Assembly: GCA_000017645.1 (NCBI GenBank)
Contig: CP000781.1
Span: 1,206,001-1,270,000 of the forward strand
Direction of reading: 5' to 3'
DNA from: Xanthobacter autotrophicus Py2
Lineage (GTDB): Bacteria > Pseudomonadota > Alphaproteobacteria > Rhizobiales > Xanthobacteraceae
Length of the DNA stretch: 64,000 nucleotides
The notes beneath the pieces are model-generated. The model had not been told where the DNA came from and ran no database searches. It was given only the letters and a program-made list of their open reading frames with translations. A program made the position numbers and the translations under genes. Positions 34,858 to 44,718 of this stretch are shown here, piece by piece (position 1 is the first letter of the stretch; each line of letters begins with the position of its first letter).

Positions 34858-37298
34858 TCCGCTGCCTGCGTGATGTCCAGTTCCGCCATGGGCCGGAACT
34901 CGTGCTTGTCCTTGCCGGAGACACGCTCCGACCAGGGATCGACCTGCGCGAACTTCTGGGAGAACACGAAGCGGTCGTAATAGGCCCGGCGCTTGTCATG
35001 GTCCTCCATGATCTGCTGGCGGATCTCCGCAAGTCCGATCCGCTTGGCCCACTTGTAGATGCGCTCGAGATAGCGGCCCTGCTCGCGATACATCTGGGTG
35101 AGCGCCACGATATGCTCGAGCGCCTCATCCTCGCTCTTCACCAGGCCGAGCACCTCGGTTCCCTTGATGTCGAGGCCCGCGGCTCCAGCGAAATGGATCT
35201 CGTAGCCGGAATCCACGCAGATGACGCCGATGTCCTTGCAGGTGGCCTCGGCACAATTGCGCGGACAGCCGGACACCGCCATCTTGAGCTTGGCCGGGGT
35301 CCACGAGCCCCACATGAACTTCTCGATGCGGATGCCGAGCCCGGTGGAATCCTGGGTCCCGAACCGGCACCAGTCGGTGCCAACGCAGGTCTTCACGGTC
35401 CGGAGCCCCTTGGCATAGGCCTGGCCCGAGACGAAGCCCGCCTTGCCGAGATCGGCCCACACCGCCGGAAGGTCTTCCTTCTTGATGCCGAGCATGTCGA
35501 TGCGCTGGCCGCCGGTGACCTTCACGGCGGGAATGGCGAACTTGTCGACCACATCGGCGATCGCGCGCAGTTCGCTGGACGATGTCACCCCGCCCCACAT
35601 GCGCGGAACCACGGAATAGGTTCCGTCCTTCTGGATGTTGGCGTGGATGCGTTCATTGACGAACCGGGACTGGTAGTCGTCGGCATATTCATCCGGCCAG
35701 TCGCAGACGAGGTAATAGTTGAGCGCGGGCCGGCATTTGGCGCAGCCGCAGGAGGTCTTCCACTCCAGCTCCTGCATCACCTGCGGGATGGTCTTCAGCG
35801 ACTTGGCCTTGATCAGCCGGCGCACGTCGTCATGGCCGAGGGTGGTGCAGGAACAGATCGGCTGCACGGCGGCGGCCGTGTAGCTGTCGCCGAGCGAGAT
35901 CTGCATGATCTGCTCGACGAGGCCGGTGCAGGAACCGCACGACGCCGATGCCTTGGTGTGCGCCCGCACGTCGTCGAGGCTGGTCAGCCCCTTGGCCGCG
36001 ATCGCCGCCGTGATCGTTCCCTTGCAGACGCCGTTGCAACCACAGATCTCTGCCTCATCGGGCAACGCTGCAACGGCCGCCATAGGGTCCAGCGGCGTTC
36101 CTCCCTGGAAGCTCGGGCCGAAGATCAACGTGTCGCGCATGTCCGCGATCTTCACGCCGTCCCGGATGAGCCCGAAGAACCAGTTGCTGTCGGAGGTGTC
36201 GCCATACATCACCGCGCCCACCAGGCGGTCGTCCTCGATCACCAGCCGCTTGTAGATGCCCCGTGCGGGATCGCGCAGGACGATGTCCTCGCGTCCCGCG
36301 CCGTCGGCAAAGCTGCCGGCGCTGAACAGGTCGCAGCCGGTGACCTTGAGCTTGGTGGACAGTTCCTTCACGGCAAAGGCGTCGGCCTCGCCGAGCAGCG
36401 ATTTGGCGACCACCTTCGCCTGGTCGTAAAGCGGTGCGACCAGGCCGAACAGTGTTCCCTCGAATTCCACGCACTCGCCCACGGCGTAGATGTCGGGGTC
36501 CGAGGTCTGCATCTGCGCGTTCACCCGCACGGCGCGGCCAACGTCCAGCCCCGACTGCTTCGCCAGGTCGGCGGCGGGCCGGATGCCCACGGCCATCACC
36601 ACGAGGTCCGCCGGCAGGAGCGTGCCGTCCTCAAGCTGGACGCCCTCGACGCGCTCGGTGCCCACGATCGCCTTGGTCGAGGCGCGGGTGATGACCGCGA
36701 TTCCCCGCCTTTCCAGGTCCTTGCTGAGCAGATAGCCGGCGGCCTCGTCGAGCTGGCGCTCCATCAGATGGCCGGCGAGGTGCACCACCGTCACCTCCAT
36801 GCCGCGCAGCCGGAGACCTGCGGCCGCCTCCAGACCCAGCAGTCCGCCGCCGATGACCACGGCGCGCGCGCCGGGCACGCCGGCCGCTTCCACCATCGCG
36901 TTGGTATCGTCGAGATCGCGATAGGAGATCACGCCGGGCAGCTTGTGGCCGTCCACCGGCACGATAAATGGCACTGAGCCGGTGGCGATCAGCAGCTTGT
37001 CATAGGCGATCTCACCCTTCGGGCCGACCACGACCTTGCGGGCGCGGTCGACTTCGAGAACCCGTTCGCCGAAGCGGCAGATGACGTTGTGGCGGACATA
37101 CCAGGCGTCATCATGGATGACGATTTCCTCATAGCTCTTCTCGCCGGACAGGACCGGCGACAGCATGATGCGGTTGTAATTGCCGCGCGGCTCAGCATTG
37201 AAGAGGGTGACCTGATAGGCGTCGGGATCGGTTTCGAACAAATGTTCCAGAACCCGGCCGGAAGCCATGCCGGCGCCTATAACGACCAGTTTTTGCAT
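34854..37298 (-). CDS. nirB: Nitrite reductase (NADH) large subunit
   Basis: An 814-residue cytoplasmic siroheme enzyme that reduces nitrite to ammonium with NADH. The start at 37298 (MQKLVVIGAGMASGRVLEHL) gives the N-terminal FAD motif GAGMASG. A long upstream extension of the frame overlaps the GAF gene and is rejected. NAD-binding GGGLLGLEAA follows, then a BFD [2Fe-2S] domain (CGCNGVCKGTITAAI with CGSCTG), a second Cys-rich segment (ICSCTTLGHDDVR), and the siroheme/[4Fe-4S] motifs TCVGTDWCRFGTQDS and GCPRNCAEATCKD. All key Cys are present. Followed by nirD and nasA in the same operon. Confidence 0.95.
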   Translation of the reverse strand: MQKLVVIGAGMASGRVLEHLFETDPDAYQVTLFNAEPRGNYNRIMLSPVLSGEKSYEEIVIHDDAWYVRHNVICRFGERVLEVDRARKVVVGPKGEIAYDKLLIATGSVPFIVPVDGHKLPGVISYRDLDDTNAMVEAAGVPGARAVVIGGGLLGLEAAAGLRLRGMEVTVVHLAGHLMERQLDEAAGYLLSKDLERRGIAVITRASTKAIVGTERVEGVQLEDGTLLPADLVVMAVGIRPAADLAKQSGLDVGRAVRVNAQMQTSDPDIYAVGECVEFEGTLFGLVAPLYDQAKVVAKSLLGEADAFAVKELSTKLKVTGCDLFSAGSFADGAGREDIVLRDPARGIYKRLVIEDDRLVGAVMYGDTSDSNWFFGLIRDGVKIADMRDTLIFGPSFQGGTPLDPMAAVAALPDEAEICGCNGVCKGTITAAIAAKGLTSLDDVRAHTKASASCGSCTGLVEQIMQISLGDSYTAAAVQPICSCTTLGHDDVRRLIKAKSLKTIPQVMQELEWKTSCGCAKCRPALNYYLVCDWPDEYADDYQSRFVNERIHANIQKDGTYSVVPRMWGGVTSSSELRAIADVVDKFAIPAVKVTGGQRIDMLGIKKEDLPAVWADLGKAGFVSGQAYAKGLRTVKTCVGTDWCRFGTQDSTGLGIRIEKFMWGSWTPAKLKMAVSGCPRNCAEATCKDIGVICVDSGYEIHFAGAAGLDIKGTEVLGLVKSEDEALEHIVALTQMYREQGRYLERIYKWAKRIGLAEIRQQIMEDHDKRRAYYDRFVFSQKFAQVDPWSERVSGKDKHEFRPMAELDITQAAE

Positions 37299-37309
37299 CG
37301 CTCGTTCCT

Positions 37310-38242
37310 TCAGGAATACCAGGCCACGACATAGGCGACTTCGGCGCCCCGATAGACCGGGATCGCGACCACCGATTCGTAGCCGGCGGGCAGGCCGGGA
37401 GCGCCGCGCTCCACGAACGGGAGCCCGGACCCGAGCACGCGGCCGATGGGCCCGTGCCAGGGCGCCACATGCCGCTGGTTGTCCTCGTCCCACAGCGGCC
37501 CCTCGACGGCGCAGATGCCGTCGGCAAGAACGGCTCCGTGGGTGCTGCCGACCTTGCTGGTGCGGGCATCCCACAGCTCGAAACGCCGCGCGATGGGGGT
37601 GCCCCGCGCGGAAAGCAGGGTCAGCACATAGGTCTTGTCGCCCGGCACCGGGATGGGCAGGCCAAGCCCGGTGGTGAGGCCGGCCTTGCCCGCGCTCTCA
37701 GCGCGGATGAAGCGATAGCCGGACCCCAGGTCGCGCATCAGCATGGGGGTGTTGGAGGCCCAGACTCCACCGGGAAGCCCCTGGCCGTGTGGGAAATGGG
37801 TATGCTGCGACACCCATTCGAAGTGCTTGGCGGCACCGTAATAGCCGTCGTCCAGCACCAGCAGGCTATCCTTGTCGTGCCAGACCTCGATGGCGCCGAT
37901 GCGCATGTCGTCGTCGGCGCACAGGACCACGATGACCGCCTTCAGGGTGTCGCCGGCGAAGATCGGTACCGCAACGCCGCTGGTCAGCCCGGCCGCCTTC
38001 GCCGCGTCGATGCGCTTGAAATAGGAGCCGTCAAAGCCCTTCAGCACCACCGGCCGGCCCTCTTGCCAGGCCTTTCCGGGCAGGCCTTCGCCCTTGGCGA
38101 AGCTCTGCTCGCCGGAGACGGTCGCGAAGCCGTCGAGACCGCCATAATTGCCGCTGGCCAGGACCAGGCGTTCGCCCTCCGGCACCCAGACCTCGGTGAC
38201 TTCGATGAATGCGCGTGTCGGCATGTCGAGTACAGCGTCCAT
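37310..38242 (-). CDS. GAF-domain protein inside nitrate operon
   Basis: A 310-residue soluble protein. Two similar halves each carry a GAF-like core: FAKGEGLPGKAWQEGRPVVL with AAGLTSGVAVPIFAGDTLKA in the first, and FPHGQGLPGGVWASNTPML with AGLTTGLGLPIPV in the second. The start ATG at 38242 overlaps the transporter stop as TGATG. There is no output domain, so it is either a ligand-sensing modulator or a co-opted binding protein. Its place between the nitrate transporter and nirB suggests sensing of nitrate, nitrite, redox or nitrogen status. I do not know an experimentally defined role. Confidence 0.8.
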   Translation of the reverse strand: MDAVLDMPTRAFIEVTEVWVPEGERLVLASGNYGGLDGFATVSGEQSFAKGEGLPGKAWQEGRPVVLKGFDGSYFKRIDAAKAAGLTSGVAVPIFAGDTLKAVIVVLCADDDMRIGAIEVWHDKDSLLVLDDGYYGAAKHFEWVSQHTHFPHGQGLPGGVWASNTPMLMRDLGSGYRFIRAESAGKAGLTTGLGLPIPVPGDKTYVLTLLSARGTPIARRFELWDARTSKVGSTHGAVLADGICAVEGPLWDEDNQRHVAPWHGPIGRVLGSGLPFVERGAPGLPAGYESVVAIPVYRGAEVAYVVAWYS

Positions 38243-39963
38243 CACGCGGCCTCCTTCTTGTGGCCAGATGCCTTGCTGGGAGCGGCCGGCTGGCTGCGAG
38301 CGGGACCATGCTCGTGCTCCGCCAGGAAGTTGAGGACCTGCTCGCGATAAAGATAGTAATCAGGATGTTCCAGAAGCGCCTTGCGGCTGCGCGGACGCGG
38401 CAGATCGACTTCAAGAATCTTGCCGATCTTTGCATTCGGACCGTTCGACATCATCACCACCCGGTCGGCGAGCAGGATCGCCTCGTCGACATCATGGGTG
38501 ACGCAGATGGCCGTGACGTGGGTCCGCTTCCACACTTCCATCAGCACGTCCTGAAGCTCCCAGCGCGTGAGGGAGTCCAGCATGCCGAAGGGTTCGTCGA
38601 GCAGCAGCAGCTTCGGTGAAAGCGCGAACGCACGGGCGATACCGACGCGCTGGCGCATGCCGTTCGACAGCTCGGCCGCCAGCCGTTGCATGGAATCGCC
38701 CAGCCCGACGCGGTGCAGGTAATATTCAACGATATCCTTGCGTTCGCCAGGTGTCGCGGAGGGGTAGACCCGGTCCACGCCCAGCGCCACGTTCTCGCGC
38801 GCCGTCAGCCACGGCATCAGTGACGGGGCCTGGAACACCACGGCCCGCTCAGGCCCCGCGCCGGCGACTTCCCGGCCATCGAGGACGATGCCGCCGGTGG
38901 AGACATCGGTGAGGCCGGCGACCATGGACAGAACCGTGGATTTGCCACAGCCCGAATGACCGATGAGGGTGATGAACTCGCCCTTCTTCATCTTCAGGTC
39001 GAAGCCGTCGACCACGGTGAGCGGTCCTTTCGGCGTGGCATAGATCTTCCGGACCTCGTGGAACTCCACATAGCGCTTGTCGATGGGCGAGTGCGCGGCT
39101 TCCGAATAGGCCTTGGGAAGGTCGCTGGTCTGCGTGATCGGGACCACGTTCTCGGGCAGCGACACGTCACTGTGCAGATCGTTGCTGCGGGCCGCGCCGA
39201 CCTCCATCAGATAGCCCGTGATGGCGGCGCGCAGCCGGATGAACTCCTCGTTGTGGTTCATCTCGGTGCGGTCGCGGGGACGCGGAATGGTGACCTTGAA
39301 CGACGGGCCAAGGGAAGCGTTCGGCCCCGGATTGAGCGGGATGATCCGATCCGCCAGCAGTATTGCCTCATCCACATCGTTGGTGACGAGGATGATCGTC
39401 TTCTTCTCCTTCTGGGAGATCTCGGAAAACTCGTCCTGCAGCTTGGCGCGGGTGAGCGCGTCGAGCGCGGACAAGGGCTCGTCCAGCAACAGGATATCGG
39501 GTTGCGTCGCGAGGGCGCGGGCCACCGACACGCGTTGGCGCATGCCGCCGGACAGCTCCGAGGGCTTGCGGTCCGCCGCATGGGCGAGGCCGACCATCTC
39601 GATATATTTGCGGGTGATGGTCCGCCGCTCGTCCGCCGGCTTGTCCTTCAGCACGCTGTCCACGGCCAGGGCGACATTGCCCTGGACCGACAGCCAGGGC
39701 ATGAGGGAATAGGACTGGAAGACCACGCCGCGGTCGCGGCTGGGGCCGGTCACTTCCTTGCCGCGCACCAGGATGCGTCCGCTGTCGGGCGCGACCAGCC
39801 CGGCGATGGACGAGATCAGCGTCGTCTTCCCCGATCCGGAGAAGCCGACGATGGCGATGAACTCGCCTTCCTCCACTTCGAGGTTGATGTTGGTGAGCAC
39901 CTGCGTGCGCTTGTCGCCTTCGCCGTAGCCCTTGCAGAGGTCGCTGATGTCGAGGATTGCCAT
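38242..39963 (-). CDS. Nitrate ABC transporter, fused double ATPase
   Basis: 573 residues containing two full NrtD-like ATPase domains in one chain. Domain 1 has Walker [10 protein letters not shown], signature [15 protein letters not shown] and Walker [12 protein letters not shown]. Domain 2 has [24 protein letters not shown] (Asn in place of the usual second Ser/Gly position) and [11 protein letters not shown]. The linker contains a stretch with VVPITQ-like residues and no C-terminal substrate-binding domain, unlike cyanobacterial NrtC. The fused pair would form the complete ATPase dimer for the permease homodimer. It ends in TGATG overlap with the GAF gene. Confidence 0.92.
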   Translation of the reverse strand: MAILDISDLCKGYGEGDKRTQVLTNINLEVEEGEFIAIVGFSGSGKTTLISSIAGLVAPDSGRILVRGKEVTGPSRDRGVVFQSYSLMPWLSVQGNVALAVDSVLKDKPADERRTITRKYIEMVGLAHAADRKPSELSGGMRQRVSVARALATQPDILLLDEPLSALDALTRAKLQDEFSEISQKEKKTIILVTNDVDEAILLADRIIPLNPGPNASLGPSFKVTIPRPRDRTEMNHNEEFIRLRAAITGYLMEVGAARSNDLHSDVSLPENVVPITQTSDLPKAYSEAAHSPIDKRYVEFHEVRKIYATPKGPLTVVDGFDLKMKKGEFITLIGHSGCGKSTVLSMVAGLTDVSTGGIVLDGREVAGAGPERAVVFQAPSLMPWLTARENVALGVDRVYPSATPGERKDIVEYYLHRVGLGDSMQRLAAELSNGMRQRVGIARAFALSPKLLLLDEPFGMLDSLTRWELQDVLMEVWKRTHVTAICVTHDVDEAILLADRVVMMSNGPNAKIGKILEVDLPRPRSRKALLEHPDYYLYREQVLNFLAEHEHGPARSQPAAPSKASGHKKEAA

Positions 39964-39972
39964 GGCGCCCTC

Positions 39973-41061
39973 CTACCGGTTGGCCGAGAAGGTGAAGGCC
40001 GACTGCAGCGCATACATGATGCGGTCCAGCATGAAGCCGATGATGCCGATGGTCAGCACCGCCACCATGATGCGGGCGAGCGAATCGGAGGATCCGTTCT
40101 GGAACTCGTCCCAGACGAACTTCCCGAGGCCGGGGTTCTGCGCCAGCATCTCCGCGGCGATCAGCACCATCCAGCCCACGCCCAGCGACAGGCGCAGGCC
40201 GGTGAAGATCAGCGGCAGCGAGGACGGCAGCACGAGCTTGCGGATGGTGGTCGTGGTCGACAATTGCAGCACCTTGCCGACATTGACGAGATCCTTGTCG
40301 ATCGAGGCAACGCCGAGAGCGGTGTTGATCAGTGTCGGCCACAGCGAGCACAGGGTCACCGTGACCGCCGAAATGACGAGGGATTTTGGAACCGCCGCGC
40401 TGGGATCAAGATAAAGCGCGGAAACCACCATGGTCACGATCGGAAGCCAGGCCAGCGGAGACACCGGCTTGAAGATCTGCACGAGCGGATTGATCGCCCC
40501 CGCGAAGGTCTTCGACAGGCCAGACGCAATGCCGAGCGGAACGGCGATCACGGTGGCAATGAGAAAGCCGAGCCCGACCGTGACGAGAGACGTGAAAATC
40601 TGATCCACGTAGGTCGGCTTGCCGGTATAGGCCCGCTGCTTGACCTGGTCCGCCTTGCCGTCGGCGACGAGCTTGGCGTTGCGTTCGTCCTGCCGGCGAT
40701 AGAATTCGGCCTCCTTCTGCCGCTCCGCCGAATGGTCGGCGAGGAGCGCGCCGGCCTGCTGCCAGACGGCCAGCGGGCCGGGAATCGCGCCGAGCGAGGT
40801 GTGGACCCGCGGGGCCAGGAACCCCCAGGCGGCGAGGAACAGGGCGATGCCGATCAGGGGAATGATCAGCACGCGCTTGATTTCCCCAAGCTGCTCGCGC
40901 GGATTGTCGCCGGCGGCGATCTTGAGAATGGGCGTCACCCAGGCAAAGCCAAGGGCATCAAGCCATTTGGCCGCCTTGTTGATCCGTGTGAAAAGTACGG
41001 CCCCCCTCTGCGCCGATGCCGCGCTGGAGGCAGATGCAGTATTTTGGGCAGCATTCGACAT
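39973..41061 (-). CDS. nrtB: Nitrate ABC transporter permease
   Basis: A 362-residue inner-membrane permease of the NrtB/SsuC class. The start at 41061 (MSNAAQNTASASSAASAQRG) is preferred over upstream codons that overlap the promoter-proximal gap. The first TM (VLIIPLIGIALFLAAWGFL) is followed by an unusually long charged periplasmic or cytosolic loop (KEAEFYRRQDERNAKLVADG) and by the core with LGVGWMVLIAAEMLAQNPGLG, which is the EAA-loop-equivalent region. Lies 9 bp before the ATPase gene and 70 bp after nrtA. Confidence 0.93.
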   Translation of the reverse strand: MSNAAQNTASASSAASAQRGAVLFTRINKAAKWLDALGFAWVTPILKIAAGDNPREQLGEIKRVLIIPLIGIALFLAAWGFLAPRVHTSLGAIPGPLAVWQQAGALLADHSAERQKEAEFYRRQDERNAKLVADGKADQVKQRAYTGKPTYVDQIFTSLVTVGLGFLIATVIAVPLGIASGLSKTFAGAINPLVQIFKPVSPLAWLPIVTMVVSALYLDPSAAVPKSLVISAVTVTLCSLWPTLINTALGVASIDKDLVNVGKVLQLSTTTTIRKLVLPSSLPLIFTGLRLSLGVGWMVLIAAEMLAQNPGLGKFVWDEFQNGSSDSLARIMVAVLTIGIIGFMLDRIMYALQSAFTFSANR

Positions 41062-41131
41062 GATGCGTCCTGATCTGGCTGTAGGTCCGGTCGGGGCCAG
41101 CGGCGTCGCGCGCCGGCCCCGTGAGGAGCGA

Positions 41132-42535
41132 TCAACGATTGACGATCTCACTTCCTTCCATGACCTGCTTCGACTTCAGGCCGATGGGGAGAGAATCGAT
41201 GTAGCTGTTCGGCTTGCGGCCGTCGTAGCTGACGCCGTCGATGAAGTCGGACGTCGGCGCCCGGTAGCCATCGGAATCCCAGGGGAAGTCGGCCTGCTTC
41301 GCCTTGCCTTCCTCAACCAGGAGTTTCGCCGCCTTCAGGTAGAGGTCCGGGCGATAGACCTTGGTTGCGACATCCGCGTACCAGGCATCGTCCTTCGTTT
41401 CGGGGATCTGGCCCCAGCGACGCATCTGAGTGAGGTACCAGACGGCGTCGGAATAGAAGGGATAGGTGGCATTGTAGCGGAAGAAGACGTTGAAGTCCGG
41501 GACCTCCCGCTTGTCACCCTTCTCATATTCAAAGGTTCCGGTCATCGAATTGGCAATGACGGCCGCGTCCGCGCCGACATATTCAGACTTCGACAGAATC
41601 TTCACCGCTTCCTTGCGGTTGGCATTGTTGTTCGCGTCCAGCCATTCGCCGGCGCGGATCAGAGCCTTGGTGAGGGCAATGGTCGTGTTCGGATACTTTT
41701 CAGTAAACGCCTTGGTCAGGCCGAAGACCTTCTCCGGATTGTTCTTCCAGATTTCGTAATCGGTGATGACCGGCACGCCCACGCCCTTGGCCACCGCGGC
41801 CTGGTTCCAGGGCTCGCCAACGCTGTAGCCATTGATGGTTCCGGCCTCGAGCGTCGAGGGCATCTGAGGCGGCGGCGTCACCGACAGCAACGCGTCAGCC
41901 TTGATCTGGCCGGACAGATCATTTTTCGAATAGAATCCGGGATTGATGTTGCCGGCCGCCAGCCAGTAGCGCAGCTCGTAATTATGGGTCGAAACGGGAA
42001 ACACCATCCCCATGTTGAATGGCTTTCCGCTCGCCTTGAATTTTTCAATGACCTTCTTCAGGGCATCGGCCTTGATCGGATGGACCGGCTTCCCGTCCTT
42101 CATCTCGACATAGGGCTTCATCATCTCCCAGACCTCGTTGGAAACGGTGATGCCGTTGCCGTTCAGGTCCATGGAGAAGGGAGTCACCAGTTCCGCCTTG
42201 GTGCCAAAGCCGATCGTCGCCGCGAGCGGTTGGCCAGCGAGCATCTGCGCGCCATCGAGTTCGCCGTCGATGACACGATCAAGCAGAACCTTCCAGTTTG
42301 CTTGCGGCTCCAGGGTTACATAGAGCCCCTCATCTTCGAAGAACCCCTTTTCCTTCGCGATGGCGAGGGGGGCCATGTCGGTCAATTTGATGAAGCCAAG
42401 CTTCAACTCGTCTTTTTCAAGCTTGAGCGGTGCTGCGCCAGCCAGCGAGATGGCAAAAGGCATTGTCGCAAGGGCCGCCAAAGCGGCAAGCATCACGCGG
42501 CGGCTGACAGAAATGCACACGGAATCGATCTTCAT
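41132..42535 (-). CDS. nrtA: Nitrate ABC transporter substrate-binding protein
   Basis: 467 residues with a Tat-like signal ([20 protein letters not shown] and AGAA cleavage) and the CmpA/NrtA fold: [35 protein letters not shown], and [15 protein letters not shown], the same segment as in NasS. The start at 42535 is chosen for the signal peptide; the longer frame would run into the leader. First structural gene of the operon, preceded by a 330-bp leader with hairpins that may be the NasT target. Confidence 0.94.
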   Translation of the reverse strand: MKIDSVCISVSRRVMLAALAALATMPFAISLAGAAPLKLEKDELKLGFIKLTDMAPLAIAKEKGFFEDEGLYVTLEPQANWKVLLDRVIDGELDGAQMLAGQPLAATIGFGTKAELVTPFSMDLNGNGITVSNEVWEMMKPYVEMKDGKPVHPIKADALKKVIEKFKASGKPFNMGMVFPVSTHNYELRYWLAAGNINPGFYSKNDLSGQIKADALLSVTPPPQMPSTLEAGTINGYSVGEPWNQAAVAKGVGVPVITDYEIWKNNPEKVFGLTKAFTEKYPNTTIALTKALIRAGEWLDANNNANRKEAVKILSKSEYVGADAAVIANSMTGTFEYEKGDKREVPDFNVFFRYNATYPFYSDAVWYLTQMRRWGQIPETKDDAWYADVATKVYRPDLYLKAAKLLVEEGKAKQADFPWDSDGYRAPTSDFIDGVSYDGRKPNSYIDSLPIGLKSKQVMEGSEIVNR

Positions 42536-42865
42536 CGATATCTCCGACCGCCCGGACTGCAAGGCAGCCCGTGCTGTTGATTCTGATGGGGAGTGTGGCC
42601 GACAACCAGCTGTCGCCTCCGAAACCTCGGAGCGAACATTATTCTGGCGGCAACTCTGCCTGAATGCGCCCAGCGTCAGACGCGATATCGGAGGGCCAGC
42701 GTTGGCCTTGGAGAATGAATAAACCAGTTCGCCGTCCGAGCACAAGCGGAAAAGCGACGTGGTCTCAATACGTTAGGTGTAGGTGCAGCGCACAAAAAAT
42801 ATGCATCGTCAGCTTATGGATTGGGCATTTGATGCTCTGAATTGACAATGCTGCACAAGGTGCCG
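42536..42865 (-). promoter_or_regulatory. Leader of the nitrate operon with candidate NasT (ANTAR) hairpins
   Basis: Read on the minus strand, GGCC-AACGCT-GGCC (42707 to 42694) and GGC-AGAGTT-GCC (42660 to 42649) are two hairpins whose six-base loops both have A at position 1, G at 4 and T at 6, the pattern recognised by ANTAR proteins. Two further stable hairpins follow: CTCCGA-GGTT-TCGGAG (42632 to 42617) and CGACA-GCTGGT-TGTCG (42615 to 42600). No clear poly-U tract was seen, so whether transcription termination or translation is controlled is open. Confidence 0.45.
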
Positions 42866-44113
42866 TCAGCGCGCGCCTAAGTGTTGATCGCAGGATGTCT
42901 GATCGGAGATGTAAGCTTCAATCCGCTCCGGATCGAAAACCTTGTCGTCGAAAAAGCCATCCGGTCCGAGCAGGAGATTTGCGCCCGAGGCGCCCACGAA
43001 GGTCTCTTCGCGCAATGCGCCCTCGACCTTCATGTTCGCGCCCGGAAGCGATGCTCCGAGCGGCAGGAGGGCAGATCTGTAAAGGTCGGGGCGATAGGTG
43101 TCGCGGGCCACGGCCTGGTTCGCCGGGGTATGGGGCACCTGTCCCCAGCGGACCATTTGCGAGTAGAACCACAGGGCATGGCTCTTCCAGGGGAATGTCG
43201 CGGCCTTGGCGAGGGGCACGAAAAAGTCCTCGACCCGGATGGTCCGGTCTCCGGCGCTCCCCATCACGCCTGACAGCGCCGGCAGGATCCATTCCTGCGG
43301 CGTCCCGACATAGTCGGCGCCTGCCAGCAGGGCCGCGAGTTCGGCGTGGTTTTTCACATCGGCGCACCATTGGGCCGCGCGGTAGATGGCCCGCAGAAGC
43401 GCCGCCAGCGCTTCGGGATTCGCCATTGCCCAGTCGGCGTCGGCGCCGAGCACCTTTTCCGGGCTGGACTTCCATATGGCCGCCTTCGTGGTGGCGATAT
43501 GGCCCGTTCCGGAGAGCGCGGCCGCCGTGTTCCAAGGCTCGCCGACACAATATCCGTCGATGGAGCCGTCATTGAGCGCGGCCGTCATCATGGGCGGAGG
43601 CACGATGACGATCTCGACATCCTCCTCCGGGTCAATGCCGCAGGCGGCGAGCCAGTAGCGCAGTTCGTAATTGTGCGCGGAATGCGGGTGGACCACCGCA
43701 AAGCGCAATGGCGGAGCGCTGTGCGTCCTGCGGGTGGCGATCACCCTCGCAAGGGCGGCGCCGGCCGAGCGCGGCTCCATGTCGGAGGTCGCGCCGGATT
43801 CGGCCATCTTCTCCCAAAGCGCCTTCGATGCCGTGATGGCATTGCCGCCGAGCCCGAGCGCCATGGGTGCGATCATGCGCGAGGCAAATGGGGTCAATCC
43901 CAGATTGCACGCGATCGGCATGGGAGCGAGAATATGGGCGACCTGAAAATGACCGACTGCGATCCGGTCGCGAATGTTGGCCCACGAGGTTTCGCGCACG
44001 AGCGTGAGGGCGACATTCTCGGCTTCCGCGAAGCCCTTGGCCGACGCCGCGACCAGCAGTGCGCTATCGAGCAAAGGAATGAAGCCGGCCGTGATTTCAT
44101 AGGCTGCGGTCAT
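42866..44113 (-). CDS. nasS: Nitrate/nitrite sensor protein NasS
   Basis: A 415-residue NrtA-like protein with no signal peptide, so cytosolic. [41 protein letters not shown] and YCVGEPWNTAA match the nitrate-binding fold. In NasS-NasT systems the ligand-free protein holds NasT inactive, and nitrate or nitrite releases it. It overlaps nasT by four bases and precedes the nrtA leader, the normal arrangement in alphaproteobacteria. Confidence 0.92.
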   Translation of the reverse strand: MTAAYEITAGFIPLLDSALLVAASAKGFAEAENVALTLVRETSWANIRDRIAVGHFQVAHILAPMPIACNLGLTPFASRMIAPMALGLGGNAITASKALWEKMAESGATSDMEPRSAGAALARVIATRRTHSAPPLRFAVVHPHSAHNYELRYWLAACGIDPEEDVEIVIVPPPMMTAALNDGSIDGYCVGEPWNTAAALSGTGHIATTKAAIWKSSPEKVLGADADWAMANPEALAALLRAIYRAAQWCADVKNHAELAALLAGADYVGTPQEWILPALSGVMGSAGDRTIRVEDFFVPLAKAATFPWKSHALWFYSQMVRWGQVPHTPANQAVARDTYRPDLYRSALLPLGASLPGANMKVEGALREETFVGASGANLLLGPDGFFDDKVFDPERIEAYISDQTSCDQHLGAR

Positions 44114-44718
44114 TTCTGTCGCTCCGATGTCGGGTCCAGCAGAGTCGCGGCGATGATGAGCCCGTGCGCAATGTCGACGATCTTGCGGTTTCGGTTCATC
44201 GCCGTTTTGCGGAGCAGCGCATAGGCCTCCGGCTCTGAAAGGTTGCGAGCGTTCATGATGATGCCCTTTGCCCGCTCGATCGTCCGTCGGTTCTCAAGCT
44301 CGTTGCGCGCTTCTTCCAGCTCGCGCTGCATGCTCGTGAATGCATTGAAACGGCTGATCGCCATGTCGAGAATGGGCTTCACGCGCTCCTTCTTCAGGCC
44401 GTCCACGATATAGGCCGAAACGCCGGCATCGACGGCGCGTTCAATTGAAGCCTTGTCGGCACGGTCGACGAACATGGCGATGGGGCGTTTGACGACGCGC
44501 GAGAGCTGGAACATGTCTTCCAGCATGTCGCGATTTGGATTTCCAAGGTTGATGAAGATGACCTCGGGCGAGAATTCCGAAATCTTGGCGGCAATGCCCC
44601 TGATCTCGGTCTCGATCCTGACGTTGCGGTGACCGGAGTCGTGCAATCCCGCCTCGATGATCGAGGCTCGGATAGGGTTCTCGTCAATCACCAGAATACT
44701 CAGTGAACGCTCGGCCAT
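44110..44718 (-). CDS. nasT: ANTAR-domain antiterminator NasT
   Basis: A 202-residue response-regulator-like RNA-binding protein. The N-terminal pseudo-receiver starts ILVIDENPIRASII; its usual phospho-Asp region reads VIFINLGNPNRDM, with Asn in place of Asp, which fits control by NasS binding instead of phosphorylation. The C-terminal ANTAR three-helix domain reads ENRRTIERAKGIIMNARNLS and EAYALLRKTAMNRNRKIVDI. Its target should be the two-hairpin RNA in the nrtA leader. Confidence 0.93.
   Translation of the reverse strand: MAERSLSILVIDENPIRASIIEAGLHDSGHRNVRIETEIRGIAAKISEFSPEVIFINLGNPNRDMLEDMFQLSRVVKRPIAMFVDRADKASIERAVDAGVSAYIVDGLKKERVKPILDMAISRFNAFTSMQRELEEARNELENRRTIERAKGIIMNARNLSEPEAYALLRKTAMNRNRKIVDIAHGLIIAATLLDPTSERQK

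Noticed and set aside
38956..41073. A 705-codon plus-strand frame opposite the nitrate transporter genes
   Set aside because: Spans two real genes and their gap, with low-complexity Gly/Arg/His composition.
42835..42865. A sigma-54-like GGCAC...TGC sequence upstream of the nitrate leader
   Set aside because: The distance between the GG and GC elements is 8 nt, not the 10 required, so it is not counted as a promoter.
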